Notes under the pieces: model-generated | Seen by the model: the letters and a program-made list of their open reading frames with translations, nothing else | Database searches by the model: none | What the model was told of the DNA's origin: nothing | Part shown: piece after piece, positions 9,871-19,257 of the stretch | How the letters are laid out: each line of letters opens with the position of its first letter | How positions within the stretch are numbered: the stretch's first letter is position 1 | Translations under genes and position numbers: made by a program | NCBI GenBank assembly: GCA_963575745.1 | Contig: CAUYUJ010014622.1 | Span: 103,830 to 167,829 of the forward strand | DNA from: Prorocentrum cordatum | Lineage: Eukaryota; Sar; Dinophyceae; Prorocentrales; Prorocentraceae | DNA: 64,000 bases | Direction of reading: 5' to 3'

Positions 9871-11460
9871 TCGGTGGAGCCCCCTACGGGGCCACGAAAC
9901 GCACGAGGGGTGTGCCGAAATGGGCGTGCGGGACGCATGCGGGCACACCCACTAGGGCCTTCGGTGGAACTCCCTATGCGGCCACGAAACGTGTGAGGGA
10001 GTTGACGAAATGGGTGTAGCTGACGCATGCGGGCGCGGGCATTGGGGCCTTCGGTGGAGCTCCCTATGGGACCACGAAACGTTTGAGGGGTGTGCCGAAA
10101 TGGGTGTGGTTGACGCATGCGGGCGCGGGCACTGGGGCCGAGGGGTGTGCCGAAATGGGTGTGGGTGACGCATGCGGGCACACCCACCGGGACCTTCGGC
10201 GGAGCTCCCTTTGGGGCCACGGAACGCGTGAAGGGCGTGCCGAAATGGGTGTGGCTGACGCATGCGGGCGCGGGCACTGGGGCCTTCGGCGGAGCTCCCT
10301 ATGGGGCCACGAAACGCGTGAGGGGTGTGCCGAAATGGGCTGACGCATGCGGGCGCGGGCACTGGGGCCTTCGGTGGAGCTCCCTATGGAGCCACGAAAC
10401 GTGTGAGGGGTGTGCCGAAATCGGTGTGGTGTGGGTGTGCTCCGGCGCGCGGGCACTGGGGCCTTCGGTGGAGCTCCCTATGGAGCCACGAAACGTGTGA
10501 GGGGTGTGCCGAAATGGGTGTGGGTGACGCATGCGGGCGCGGGCACTGGGGCCTTCGGTGGAGCTCCCTATGGAGCCACGAAACGTGTGAGGGGTGTGCC
10601 GAAATGGGTGTGGGTGACGCATGCGGGCGCGGGCACTGGGGCCTTCGGTGGAGCTCCCTATGGAGCCACGAAACGTGTGAGGGGTGTGCCGAAATGGGTG
10701 TGGGTGACGCATGCGGGCGCGGGCACTGGGGCCTTCGGTGGAGCTCCCTATGGAGCCACGAAACGTGTGAGGGGTGTGCCGAAATGGGTGTGGGTGACGC
10801 ATGCGGGCGCGGGCACTGGGGCCTTCGGTGGAGCTCCCTATGGAGCCACGAAACGTGTGAGGGGTGTGCCGAAATGGGTGTGGGTGACGCATGCGGGCGC
10901 GGGCACTGGGGCCTTCGGTGGAGCTCCCTATGGAGCCACGAAACCGAAATGGGTGTGGGGACGCGCGGGCACTGGGGCCTTCGGCGGAGCTCCCTATGGG
11001 CCACGAAACGTGTGAGGGGTGTGCCGAAATGGGTGTGGGTGACGCATGCGGCGCGGGCACTGGGGCCTTCGGTGGAGCTCCCTATGGAGCCACGAAACGT
11101 GTGAGGGGTGTGCCGAAATGGGTGTGGGTGACGCATGCGGGCGCGGGCACTGGGGCCTTCGGTGGAGCTCCCTATGGAGCCACGAAACGTGTGAAGGGTG
11201 TGCCGAAATGGGCGTGGGTGACGCATGCGGGCGCGGGCACTGGGGCCTTCGGTGGAGCTCCCTATGGAGCCACGAAACGTGTGAGGGGTGCGCCGAAATG
11301 GGGGTGGGTGACGCATGCGGGCGCGGGCACTGGGGCCTTCGGTGGAGCTCCCTATGGAGCCACGAAACGTGTGAGGGGTGTGCCGAATTGGGTGTGGGTG
11401 ACGCATGCGGGCGCGGGTACTGGGGCCTTCGGTGGAGCTCCTATGGGGCTACGAAACGCT
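9871..11460. repeat. 90-bp tandem satellite, about 17 copies
   Basis: In the homogeneous core (10501-10920) the unit repeats exactly every 90 bases. Each unit contains TTCGGTGGAGCTCCCTATGG, then AGCCACGAAACGTGTGAGGG, TGTGCCGAAATGGG and GACGCATGCGGGCGCGGGC. Edge copies are diverged or truncated (10117-10150, 10940-10975). Because 90 is a multiple of three, long frames stay open on both strands (30-residue repeats), which mimics a repeat protein. GGAGCTCC gives each unit a small palindrome. Confidence 0.95.
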
Positions 11461-11461
11461 G

Positions 11462-11640
11462 TACTGGGTGGGTGAAGCGCAGGGAAGAGGGGGAGGAGGG
11501 AGGAGGAGGAGGAGGAGAGGAGGAGGAGAGGAGAGGAGAGGAGAGGAGACGCGGGGACTGTTTCTTCAAAACGAGGACCCAACACCACAGGATGGTTGGG
11601 AAAAAAAAAGTGGGGTCGCCCCCCCCCCAAAAAAAAAAAG
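11462..11640. repeat. GGA-rich tract and array-end tail
   Basis: After the satellite comes a GGA/GAGAG tract, then AAAACGAGGACCCAACACC and AGGATGGTTGGGAAAAAA, then C and A runs. The same sequence of elements (purine-rich, AAAACAAGAACCCCAC, AGGATGTGGGGAAAAA) ends the unrelated-looking array at 19258-20880. Confidence 0.6.
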
Positions 11641-11850
11641 ACGGCCCCAAGATGCGACCAAGAGGGGGACCACGACTGCAAAAATTCGACCCTCCCGCTT
11701 GAAGAGCGCCCCAGGAGGCCCCAAGGAGCCCCCGAGAGGCCCCAGGAGGCCCCCAAGAGGCACCCAGGAAACCCAAACGAGGCCTAAAGAGGCCACAAAA
11801 CAGCCCCGAAGAGGCCCCACAACGGTCCCAAAACGGCTACCGAGAAGCTG
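11640..11850. repeat. CCAAGAGGCCCC degenerate repeat block
   Basis: Irregular 12-17-base repeats of CCAAGAGGCCCC, GGAGGCCCC and similar; same class as 4215-4563. Confidence 0.7.
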
Positions 11851-12082
11851 CGGAACTGCTTTCACGACGTCCCCGACAGTCCAACCACGAGATCCAAACC
11901 AATACCCATGAGGCCTTTGACCCACCACCCAGGGCACGGTGGCGGGAGCCGTGACAGCACTTGTGCGCAGCATGTTCCGGCGGGAGCCTTCCGGAACACG
12001 CTGCAGGAGGAGGAGGAGGAAGATCAGGAGGAGAGAGAGCTGGAGTGGGAGGAGGAGGGGGACGACGGGGAGGAAGAAGCCT

Positions 12083-12097
12083 CCATTTTGGCTCAAG
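12083..12097 (+). promoter_or_regulatory. eroded spliced-leader relic upstream of channel gene
   Basis: Fifteen bases, CCATTTTGGCTCAAG, match the 3' two-thirds of the DinoSL exactly; the 5' part is lost. It lies 134 bases before the channel ATG. Such relics are known marks of genes reinserted from trans-spliced mRNA in dinoflagellates. Confidence 0.7.
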
Positions 12098-12230
12098 GCC
12101 GGTGCCCTCCGATCGCGGCGCCGCCCCGAGCCCCCCCGAGCCGGAACGGCCGACCCCTCGGATCGGACATCTTGTCGGAGGCCTTCGCGCGACGGCCGCC
12201 TCGCTCCGGGGGGGGCGGGGGGCCGGAGCC

Positions 12231-13786
12231 ATGGACGGCGGCGCCGAGCGGCTCGCGGAGCTGCTCGCGGACCTCTGCCGCCAGCTGGAAGCCGGGCATC
12301 GCCGCGCGCAGGAGGCGCTCGCGGAGGTGCGCACCTGCGGCGCAACGGGCCCCATGCAGAAGCCTGGCCTGTCCGCGAGCCCCGAGAAGCCGCGCGGCCT
12401 TGCGGCCGAGCGCGCTGAGGAGCCGCCGCAGCCCCCGGCGGGGGGGCGGAAGGAGGAGCCGCACTTGACGCTGCCCGCGGGCTGCTTCCCCCAGAGGGCG
12501 GGCCGCGGCGACTGCGCGCCGGAGGTTGCGCCGCAGGACCGCGCCTCGTTGCCGGACGCCGTGCCGCACGCGGAGAGGCGCGCCCGCGACCTGGCAACGT
12601 GGTCCTCGACGCTGACCCCGCCGGCGGAGGACGGCCCAGACTCCGGCAGCAGCTGTGAGGACAGCCCCCAGGCAAGGCGTGGCCAGGAGCCCTGCCGGCG
12701 CCCGGCGAAGACGCCCGGGGCATCGCCCATGGCAGGGCGCCCCCCGGTCTCCAGGAGGCCAGAGGGGCCGCATCGCCGGCAGGGCTCGTTCTCGAGCATG
12801 ATGTCCGCCACGTGGTCCGTGTTCGGGTGCAGCAACGCGTCGATGGAGCCAGAGAGCTCGGATTCGCGGGCGGCCAGCGCCATGGACATGATCGCGCATG
12901 ACTCGATCCGCTCTTGGGACCTGAAGTCGTTCTGGCGGTCGACGTCTCCGAGCAGGACGACCTCGAGGAGAGCGTCGCTTGACGACCTGCCGTGGCCCGT
13001 CCGGGAGTGGTTATCCCGGTTCGACTGGAGGCCCTCCCTGGCTCGACGGAGGGCGAGAGCCTTGGTGAGCAGCGCCCGCTGCGAGGTGTCCGTGATGTTG
13101 CTTATCATAGCCAACTCTATTTTCTTGGGCTACCAGGTGGAACACGAAGCATATACCCGACAGCAGCTGCACAATACCTTCGAGATCGAGGCACTGTTCT
13201 GCCTCGCGTTCACATTCGAGTTGGCAGTGAAGATCTATGCCCTGGGCTGGCACTTCTTGATGGGTAGCGGAGCCTCCTGGAACTACTTTGACATCTTTGT
13301 CGTGGCGTCCATGCTCCTAGATTTCTGCGTGAGCTTATCCGAGCAGACGACAGAGCCGTCGTCGTGGTCGCATGTGTCGGGGCTACGCATCTTGCGTGTT
13401 CTCCGGGTCATCCGGTTCTTACGTTCTGTCAGGCAGTTGAAAGTACTCTCGCAATTGCGCATCATGGTCCGTTCTATAATGTATTCGTTGCGGCCGTTGC
13501 TCTGGGCTACCATTATCCTCTTGGGCATGTTCTATGCGTTTGGGATTATCCTGACTCAGGGGGTGACCGATAGTCTCAAGACGAACGACTCATGGGAGGA
13601 CGAGTCGAGCGCATCATTGCGATACTATTTCGGCACTCTTGAAGACTCTGCACTTTCCATGTTTCAGGCGATGTCAGGAGGTATCAACTGGGGTGTGTTG
13701 TTCGAAACACTGTCACCACTGCCTGTGCACTTCCGATTCGTCTTCTTGTTCTTCGTCCTGTTTGCTATCTTCTATGTTCGGTCCAG
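12231..13786 (+). CDS. voltage-gated cation channel, N-terminal part (S1-S6)
   Basis: Single-domain ion-transport family protein. The ATG at 12231 starts a long cytosolic region with an early amphipathic helix (residues 6-28) and basic Ser/Arg-rich sequence. S1 is near residue 288 (LLIIANSIFLGYQ), S2 around FCLAFTFELAVKIY, S3 around FDIFVVASMLLDF, the S4 voltage sensor near residue 385 (LRILRVLRVIRFLR), S5 around WATIILLGMFYAFG, a pore segment near residue 477 (FQAMSGGINWG) and S6 (FVFLFFVLFAIFYV). It acts in a membrane as a voltage-gated Ca2+/Na+-type pore, probably as a tetramer; selectivity cannot be read with certainty. The frame loses homology right after S6. The expected continuation (NVVPGIFVEIA) is found at 17395. 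Confidence 0.85.
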
Positions 13787-15676
13787 CGTGCACCACCAGA
13801 GTGGACAGCGCCCGAGGATTTGTTAGCCTGGGCCATTCAGAGGGGATGGACGAATGTGACATCACCTACACGCACGGGACGACGCACTTGGTTCTTCAGA
13901 GGAGATCTTGCTGCAGCGTGCTCGCAGAATGACAAAGCATACAATTTCAGCAGTGGGGTTATTGTTACACCAGCGAAGCCTCCGCATCGTAAAGATCGGG
14001 AACGACCGCAAGAAGTCAAAGCTCAGAGTGTGTGGGGAGTGGCGCCGCCAAAGGTCTCGTTCACCACGCACGAAGAGGACAAGCCAGATGATGAGGCACC
14101 TCCAGACCCACCAGCAGCCCCACCTCCTGCTGCTGCTGAAGGGGCTGAAGGTGACCAGCCTAGTCGTCGACCAGCCGAAGCAGACCCTGCAAGGGCTCGA
14201 GCGGCCAAGCAGGCAAGAACAGCTACTCCAGACCCGCCGTGGAAGGAGCACTGTGATGTACAAGACAATGGAGGCCAAGGTGATTGTGCTTATATTGCTG
14301 TGGGCCTGGGACTCCACGAACTCAAGCCTGGACACAAGCCCGCCCCTGCCAATGAGCTAGTACCTGGAGGACGTGTCCAGCAATCCCTGCGCCTTCTGGT
14401 GGCGGGAGAAGTTAAGAAGAACAAGCAGAAGTACGGAGCTACTGATGCAGATATTTCAAGAATTGGAACGTGTGGCAAGATGGCTGATTCCCTCACAATC
14501 AGGTGTACTTCTATTGCCGCAAAAGTTGATATTCGGATTTGGAAATTCAATCCAGATACTACAGGGGGCAGGTGGACCTTGTACACCAGCCCCAAGAAGT
14601 ACAGCAAAGTGGTATGGGTTATGTTGAAAGATCAGCATTGCCAACTGCTACGTCCCAAGTCGTCGCTCACAAAAGAAGTTGCTCAGCAATGGTGTGAAGC
14701 GGCCTTATCGTACCCAGATGCCTTCACTGGAGGAGGCAAGAGTGTGGCAGCATCCAGCAGCCACAAAGACGACGCTTTTGACGAGGACGAGGCAAGGAGT
14801 TTTTTTGGCATCTCAGCTGCATCTACCACGTCAGAGGTCAAGAGGGCGAGGTCTTTCCTTGGAGTCACGCCAAAGTCACGACACAAGTCCAGAGCAAGTG
14901 CATCAGCGGCAGGTCCTGCTGAGGCTGTTCCTGATGAAGCTGCGGACCTCGAGCCATGCACGCCGGTGGATGTCTCACGGTCGGCCCACCTGAAGTGCCC
15001 AAGCTGTGGCTGGCTCCCTACGCGTGAGCAAGCTTGTGAAAGAGCTCAGGAGGCAAGGGTCCACTGGCGATATTGTGTCGGGACCGCGCCCCCTGGGAAG
15101 ACGAAGGAGGCTCAAGGAGAGGCAAATCGACAGTTTGCTATACCTGGGCGCAATCGTGCTGTTCGGCAAAGAGCTTGGTTACGCTACTGTGAGTGGTATG
15201 ACAAGCTCGACGCGGACTTCAAGCCAAACGTCTGCCATGTGGTGGAGGCAAGTGCGACTACCAGACAGACAAAGAGGCAGACTGATACGTACTATTCGTG
15301 CACGAGATGTGGAGTGCAGAGAACGATTGCCAAGCTAAAGCTTGAACCTTGTGCAAAGCGGGTGGATCGTACTATGAAGGCCAACGACGTGAAGGAGCGA
15401 CTTCATGGCAAGGATGTCTGGGCGAAACGCTACAGGCAGACGTTGGCCAACCGTAGGAAGTGGTACGAGAAGCCAGAGAACAAGGAGTACCTGAGGAAGT
15501 GGCAGCAGGACTACTTCAACAGACCAGGGCAGCGTACCTTCGCGGCCTACAGGCGCAAGTTGGCGGAGAGGAAGAAGGCGGCCAAGAAGCGGGAGGCGAC
15601 GCGTGCACGAGGCTGGGCGCGCAGGCGACCAGCTGCTGCTGCAGTGCGACGCCGACCTGCTGCCGCTGCAGAGTGA
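13787..15676 (+). CDS. OTU-like cysteine protease domain protein (inserted element)
   Basis: The frame opens just after the channel S6 and has no ATG near its start, so the true 5' end is unknown. The N-terminal part has WAIQRGWTNV and RRTWFFRG, then a Pro/Ala/Glu-rich linker. The OTU-like domain shows NGGQGDCAYIA (catalytic Asp-Gly-Asp-Cys, Cys codon near 14284), GKMADSLTI and KDQHCQLLRP (catalytic His near 14635). C-terminal Cys pairs (CPSCGW, SCTRCG) may bind zinc, followed by a strongly basic Ala/Arg tail. OTU enzymes cleave ubiquitin-type linkages; the substrate here is unknown. Its position inside the channel gene argues that it belongs to a mobile or captured segment rather than a stand-alone host gene. 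Confidence 0.6.
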   Translation, partial: RAPPEWTAPEDLLAWAIQRGWTNVTSPTRTGRRTWFFRGDLAAACSQNDKAYNFSSGVIVTPAKPPHRKDRERPQEVKAQSVWGVAPPKVSFTTHEEDKPDDEAPPDPPAAPPPAAAEGAEGDQPSRRPAEADPARARAAKQARTATPDPPWKEHCDVQDNGGQGDCAYIAVGLGLHELKPGHKPAPANELVPGGRVQQSLRLLVAGEVKKNKQKYGATDADISRIGTCGKMADSLTIRCTSIAAKVDIRIWKFNPDTTGGRWTLYTSPKKYSKVVWVMLKDQHCQLLRPKSSLTKEVAQQWCEAALSYPDAFTGGGKSVAASSSHKDDAFDEDEARSFFGISAASTTSEVKRARSFLGVTPKSRHKSRASASAAGPAEAVPDEAADLEPCTPVDVSRSAHLKCPSCGWLPTREQACERAQEARVHWRYCVGTAPPGKTKEAQGEANRQFAIPGRNRAVRQRAWLRYCEWYDKLDADFKPNVCHVVEASATTRQTKRQTDTYYSCTRCGVQRTIAKLKLEPCAKRVDRTMKANDVKERLHGKDVWAKRYRQTLANRRKWYEKPENKEYLRKWQQDYFNRPGQRTFAAYRRKLAERKKAAKKREATRARGWARRRPAAAAVRRRPAAAAE

Positions 15677-15723
15677 CAAATATCCAAGGGGTCTACTGTG
15701 GCCCACGGTGGGCCCCCAGCTGC

Positions 15724-16290
15724 CAGCACAAGTGGCGGCAGCACAATGTACTCCCACGAGCACCTGAATTTCTTCGGAGTGCAAGGAAGCCACAATCAAG
15801 TTCCAGAGGGAAGTATGATGAGTATGAGTGGTGGTCTCCCCTGTCACGGATGGGCGCTTGCGCCCCACTGGCCTTCTGTGGATGACGAAGGCTGGGCAGT
15901 GGCAGGGGTGGTCCCATATATTAAAGCGATTTGGATCATGCGCCCCTACGAGGGCCTGAAGTACGAGGAGGTGCAGGGCAGGCCTCATCAAGTTTCGGTG
16001 GAAAGTTTCACGAGTACGAGTGGACTCCTCCCCTGTCACGGGTGGGCGCTTGCGCCTAACCGGCCTTTCGTCGAAGACGAAGGCTGGGCAGTGGCAGGGG
16101 AGGCTTCACACGCCAGCATCGATGGCAGCAACACCACGTACCTCCACGAGTGCCTGCAGTTACCCAAGGTGCATGGAGGGTATCACCAAGTTTCTGTGGA
16201 AAGTTTCACGTATTCAAGTGCAGTTTCTGTTGAACGTTTCACTCGAGTTTCTGTGGAAAGGTTCACGTATTCAAGTGAGGAGACCATGGT
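15724..16290. repeat. about 200-bp degenerate tandem units
   Basis: Three degenerate units share CTCCCCTGTCACGG, TGGGCGCTTGCGCC, GAAGGCTGGGCAGTGGCAGG and TGGAAAGTTTCACG. An open frame (15698-16474), in the same frame as the OTU ORF and separated from it by a TGA, crosses the units. I regard it as probably non-coding or a decayed extension. Confidence 0.55.
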
Positions 16291-16408
16291 ATCTACCTCG
16301 ACACATATTCCTACCATCAAAGTTACCCTGGAAGATAGCATGGCAGATGACGTTGCCAATATTATTGCGCCCCAGGAGACACGTCAGCAGTCTACATACC
16401 TTGGCGTG

Positions 16409-17331
16409 GACTACATGGACGGTCGCAGCTTGACAAATGCTACAAGTGCAAGCTTGATCAAGATGGTGGTTTAGCTGAGAACCAGATCAAACGTCATGAT
16501 TGGAGCCGAGATGATGACCCCTTGCGTGCCTTTGAACATCTTGGGGTAAAATGTCGGCCAGCTGATCCTGAGTATTCATCCCTCCCAAGGAAGGGATGGC
16601 AACAAGTGTACCAGGCCTTCGAGACGCTGAAGTTCAGTCCAGGAGTTTCAGATGTTCAATAGTGCCTGGCTTGTTCGTACATACGACCGTTATGGTATTG
16701 GGTTGCCCCTGTGGATGCACCTCTTCCTGATGGAGTACCTCTGCTACAGCTCAGGGTTATCATCAGAACGTTTATGAAGTGGTGGGAACATGGCAGGTGG
16801 TGGGCTCCAAGAATACACCTTCTATTCAGATATGGTGCAGCGTTTTACTTACTTCCACTGGCATTTGAGACTGGGGCGTGGTCGGAGTTTCTGGAGCACT
16901 CACAGAGTGCATACGCGGCGACCTCTGGCATCATGTGTATCAGGTATTCAGAGCAGCGGGGACTACTACTCGAGTGCGACCCCCGTGATGATCATCGTGC
17001 CCTGGGTGCATTTCGAGGCCAGGATGACGCCAAGAAGAAGTTGCTCAGCATATTTCTTTCTGGTAGAGATTTATGGGCCGTATGCTCATACCATCAAGCA
17101 GCTCGTGGTATTTGTGCCACAACAAATGGCGCCCAGGCAGTTTCCTGGACAAGTGCATTTAGAGTTACGTCAAAGACTGGTTGGATTGTGATTGGCCAGG
17201 CTCAGACAGTTATGATGCGAGCAAGGATGACGAAGACAGCTGGTGAGTTGGGACTTCGTATTATTGCTGAAGTTTTTGCACAGCGACTGCGCCATGCTGG
17301 CCCAGCTGCTGGACCAGATGGTGGTGATTAG
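16409..17331 (+). pseudogene. unknown Cys/Trp-containing ORF with in-frame TAG
   Basis: One frame reads through a single TAG (16660-16662). The first part has KCYKCKLDQDGG; the second begins CLACSYIRPLWYW and contains KWWEHGRWW, LFRYGAAFYLLPL and a basic C-terminal half, ending in TGA just before channel homology resumes. I recognise no family. It shares the insertion with the OTU ORF and may be the second protein of the same element. Codon-like composition and preservation of frame across the stop suggest it was coding recently. Confidence 0.45.
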
Positions 17332-17394
17332 TCTTATTTCAATGGAGCTATTCCTTGGTTAGTTTGCTTCATCCACCATCATCATCGCGCGGCC

Positions 17395-18084
17395 AACGTT
17401 GTCCCAGGGATTTTCGTAGAGATCGCCGACCACTGGGCGCTCAACGACAAGGCATCGCGGGAGCAGGCCGCCACTGAGAAGCGGCACAGCAGCCTCAAGA
17501 GGCTGTACCATCTCTTCAACGACATGGACCCGGGGGGCCACGGCACTCTGACCCTCGAGGGCATGCACGAGGCTTTGCTCGACGAGAACAGCCACCTGGT
17601 AAGCAGTTTTCACGCGCTGGAGCTGGAGGTGACAGACGTGCGCGCGCTCTTCCTGCTGCTTGACCGCGACAGGAAGGGCTTCATCAATTTGGAGGAGTTC
17701 TTGCCCGGCTGCTTCCGGCTGAAGGGCGAAGCCAGGACCTTGGACATCATGAAGCTGCAGTACCAGTGTGAGTTCATCATGCACAATTTGGTCAACATTT
17801 CCGACGTCCTGACCAGGAGGGACGCGTGCGATACGTGGGGGGCTGCTCCGAGTCCACGTGGCTCTGGCGCGGACACTCCTGCGGGAGCTCACACCGACTT
17901 CAGGAATTTCTCTGCCGCGGTCGTGCGCCAGCAGCTGGGCGAGGTTCTCAGGAAAAGCGGCAGCGCGGCGCAGAGCAGCGCCGCCGCATCCTTGACAAAC
18001 ACGAGCCGCGATGGCAGCGAGAGCCCTGCACCCCGCGCGTTGCGGAATCAGATGAGCCAGCTGAGTTTAGGCTCGCTCGTCTGA
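17395..18084 (+). CDS. voltage-gated cation channel, C-terminal part with EF-hands
   Basis: It starts at ANVVPGIFVEIA, the conserved cytoplasmic end of S6 that is missing from the 12231-13786 part, and continues in one frame to TGA at 18082-18084. A degenerate EF-hand (DPGGHGTLTLEGM) is followed by a canonical one (DRDRKGFINLEEF), then RLKGEARTLDIMKLQYQCEF, as in dinoflagellate single-domain channels where Ca2+ binding modulates gating. A Ser/Ala-rich tail ends in LGSLV. No clean splice acceptor is visible at the left edge, so I cannot tell an intron that contains the OTU segment from a disruptive insertion. Confidence 0.75.
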   Translation, partial: NVVPGIFVEIADHWALNDKASREQAATEKRHSSLKRLYHLFNDMDPGGHGTLTLEGMHEALLDENSHLVSSFHALELEVTDVRALFLLLDRDRKGFINLEEFLPGCFRLKGEARTLDIMKLQYQCEFIMHNLVNISDVLTRRDACDTWGAAPSPRGSGADTPAGAHTDFRNFSAAVVRQQLGEVLRKSGSAAQSSAAASLTNTSRDGSESPAPRALRNQMSQLSLGSLV

Positions 18085-19257
18085 CGCCGCGCCGCTACGG
18101 GCTACGGCATGGCCTGCCATGCAAGCCGCGCGTGCCGTCTGCCATGCAGGCAGCGAGCGGCGGTGCAGCTTGAGGCACGCGCGCCCGTCTGCAGGTCTGC
18201 GACCACTTGCAAACCCTTCCTCTGAGAGGGTCTAGCGCTGGGTTGTCGGACACTCGCTTCTGTGCTTCACCTGGCCGCAGACGTCCCTCAATTTCTGAGC
18301 CCCGCCCAGTCTCCCAGAAGCCAAACCAAGACAGGGGCAGGGTTCCGCCCAACGTCGAAACGCCGAATGAAAGGAGAGCAGCGCTTTGGACATTCTACCA
18401 TTTCGACATTCTACCATATCGACATTTGCTTGGCAATACTTCTGGCCACACCCGAGTCTTGACTGGCTCAGTCCTGCCCAGTCCGGCTTGACCCGGCCGC
18501 ACCCGGCCCAGGCCCCGCCCGTCGGGCTATCCCTCGCCCTGCAGCGCTCGTCCTCGCGTGGGCCTCCGGCGGGGTGCTCTGCCTCGCCCGACGCAACAGT
18601 ATGAGAAGGTGTGCGCCATCAGCGGGCCAGCCACGTGCTTGACAGTTGCGTGGACCGCCCTCAGCCAGCTAAGCCCCCAGCAGTTGGCGGCGGTGCTCTC
18701 GGAGGCGGCGCCGGACTGCTACGAGGACTGACGCGGGCGCTTGGCCAGACCCCCCCCGCGCCGCGCGGCACCGGTGGTCGTCCAGACACCCAAAGTGGTC
18801 ACTTTGGCTGCGGCACGCCTGGCGCTCGTGTTCACGAAAGCCGAGCTCCGTGTGCAGAGTAGCAGTGCCCATCGACATAGGGTTCGGAGGCTTTGCAGGC
18901 GATGCGGATGTTTTATCAATGTGCTCAGTGTCGTGGGCATAACAGTGCAATAATTAGCAGTTTCACCCAAAGCATCAGGGAGCAGCCCATCGCTAGCGCT
19001 AGCCCCATTAGCGGGTTGGCTTGCTCCTTGCCTCCGCTTGCATTATTTCCGTGATAGGTACGCGTTGTTTTCACCACGCGGGGCGGCAGCAAGCTCAGTA
19101 CGCAAAATTATGCTAACGGAGTTCCCCACATAAAGATATTAACGGTTTCGTGGGACCCGCGGGGTACGACAACATCAACACGAAGGCGAAGCTCATCGAA
19201 CGAGTAAGTACGCACGAAAGGGCAGACGAAAGAAAGGAGGAGGGAGGACAGGTGTTC
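18085..19257. other. mostly non-coding; one possible exon
   Basis: Apart from a possible exon at 18600-18731, I see no gene. A small direct repeat (CCATTTCGACATTCTACCAT) lies near 18396-18425. Confidence 0.4.
18600..18731 (+). CDS. possible terminal exon, unknown protein
   Basis: Preceded by CGCAACAG, a plausible acceptor. It reads YEKVCAISGPATC then LSQLSPQQLAAVLSEAAPD and ends in TGA. The composition is protein-like and helix-forming. No upstream exon could be assigned and the family is unknown. Confidence 0.25.
   Translation, partial: YEKVCAISGPATCLTVAWTALSQLSPQQLAAVLSEAAPDCYED

Noticed and set aside
9871-11460. CRISPR-like array
   Set aside because: Units are contiguous with no unique spacers, and the genome is eukaryotic.
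10299-11475. Long repeat-protein frames on both strands in the 90-bp array
   Set aside because: The period is a multiple of three, so frames remain open regardless of coding; no start context or homology favours one frame.
12231-13114. Minus-strand frames of 268-425 codons opposite the channel N-terminus
   Set aside because: GC-rich shadow frames; the plus strand has clear S1-S6 and pore motifs in continuation.
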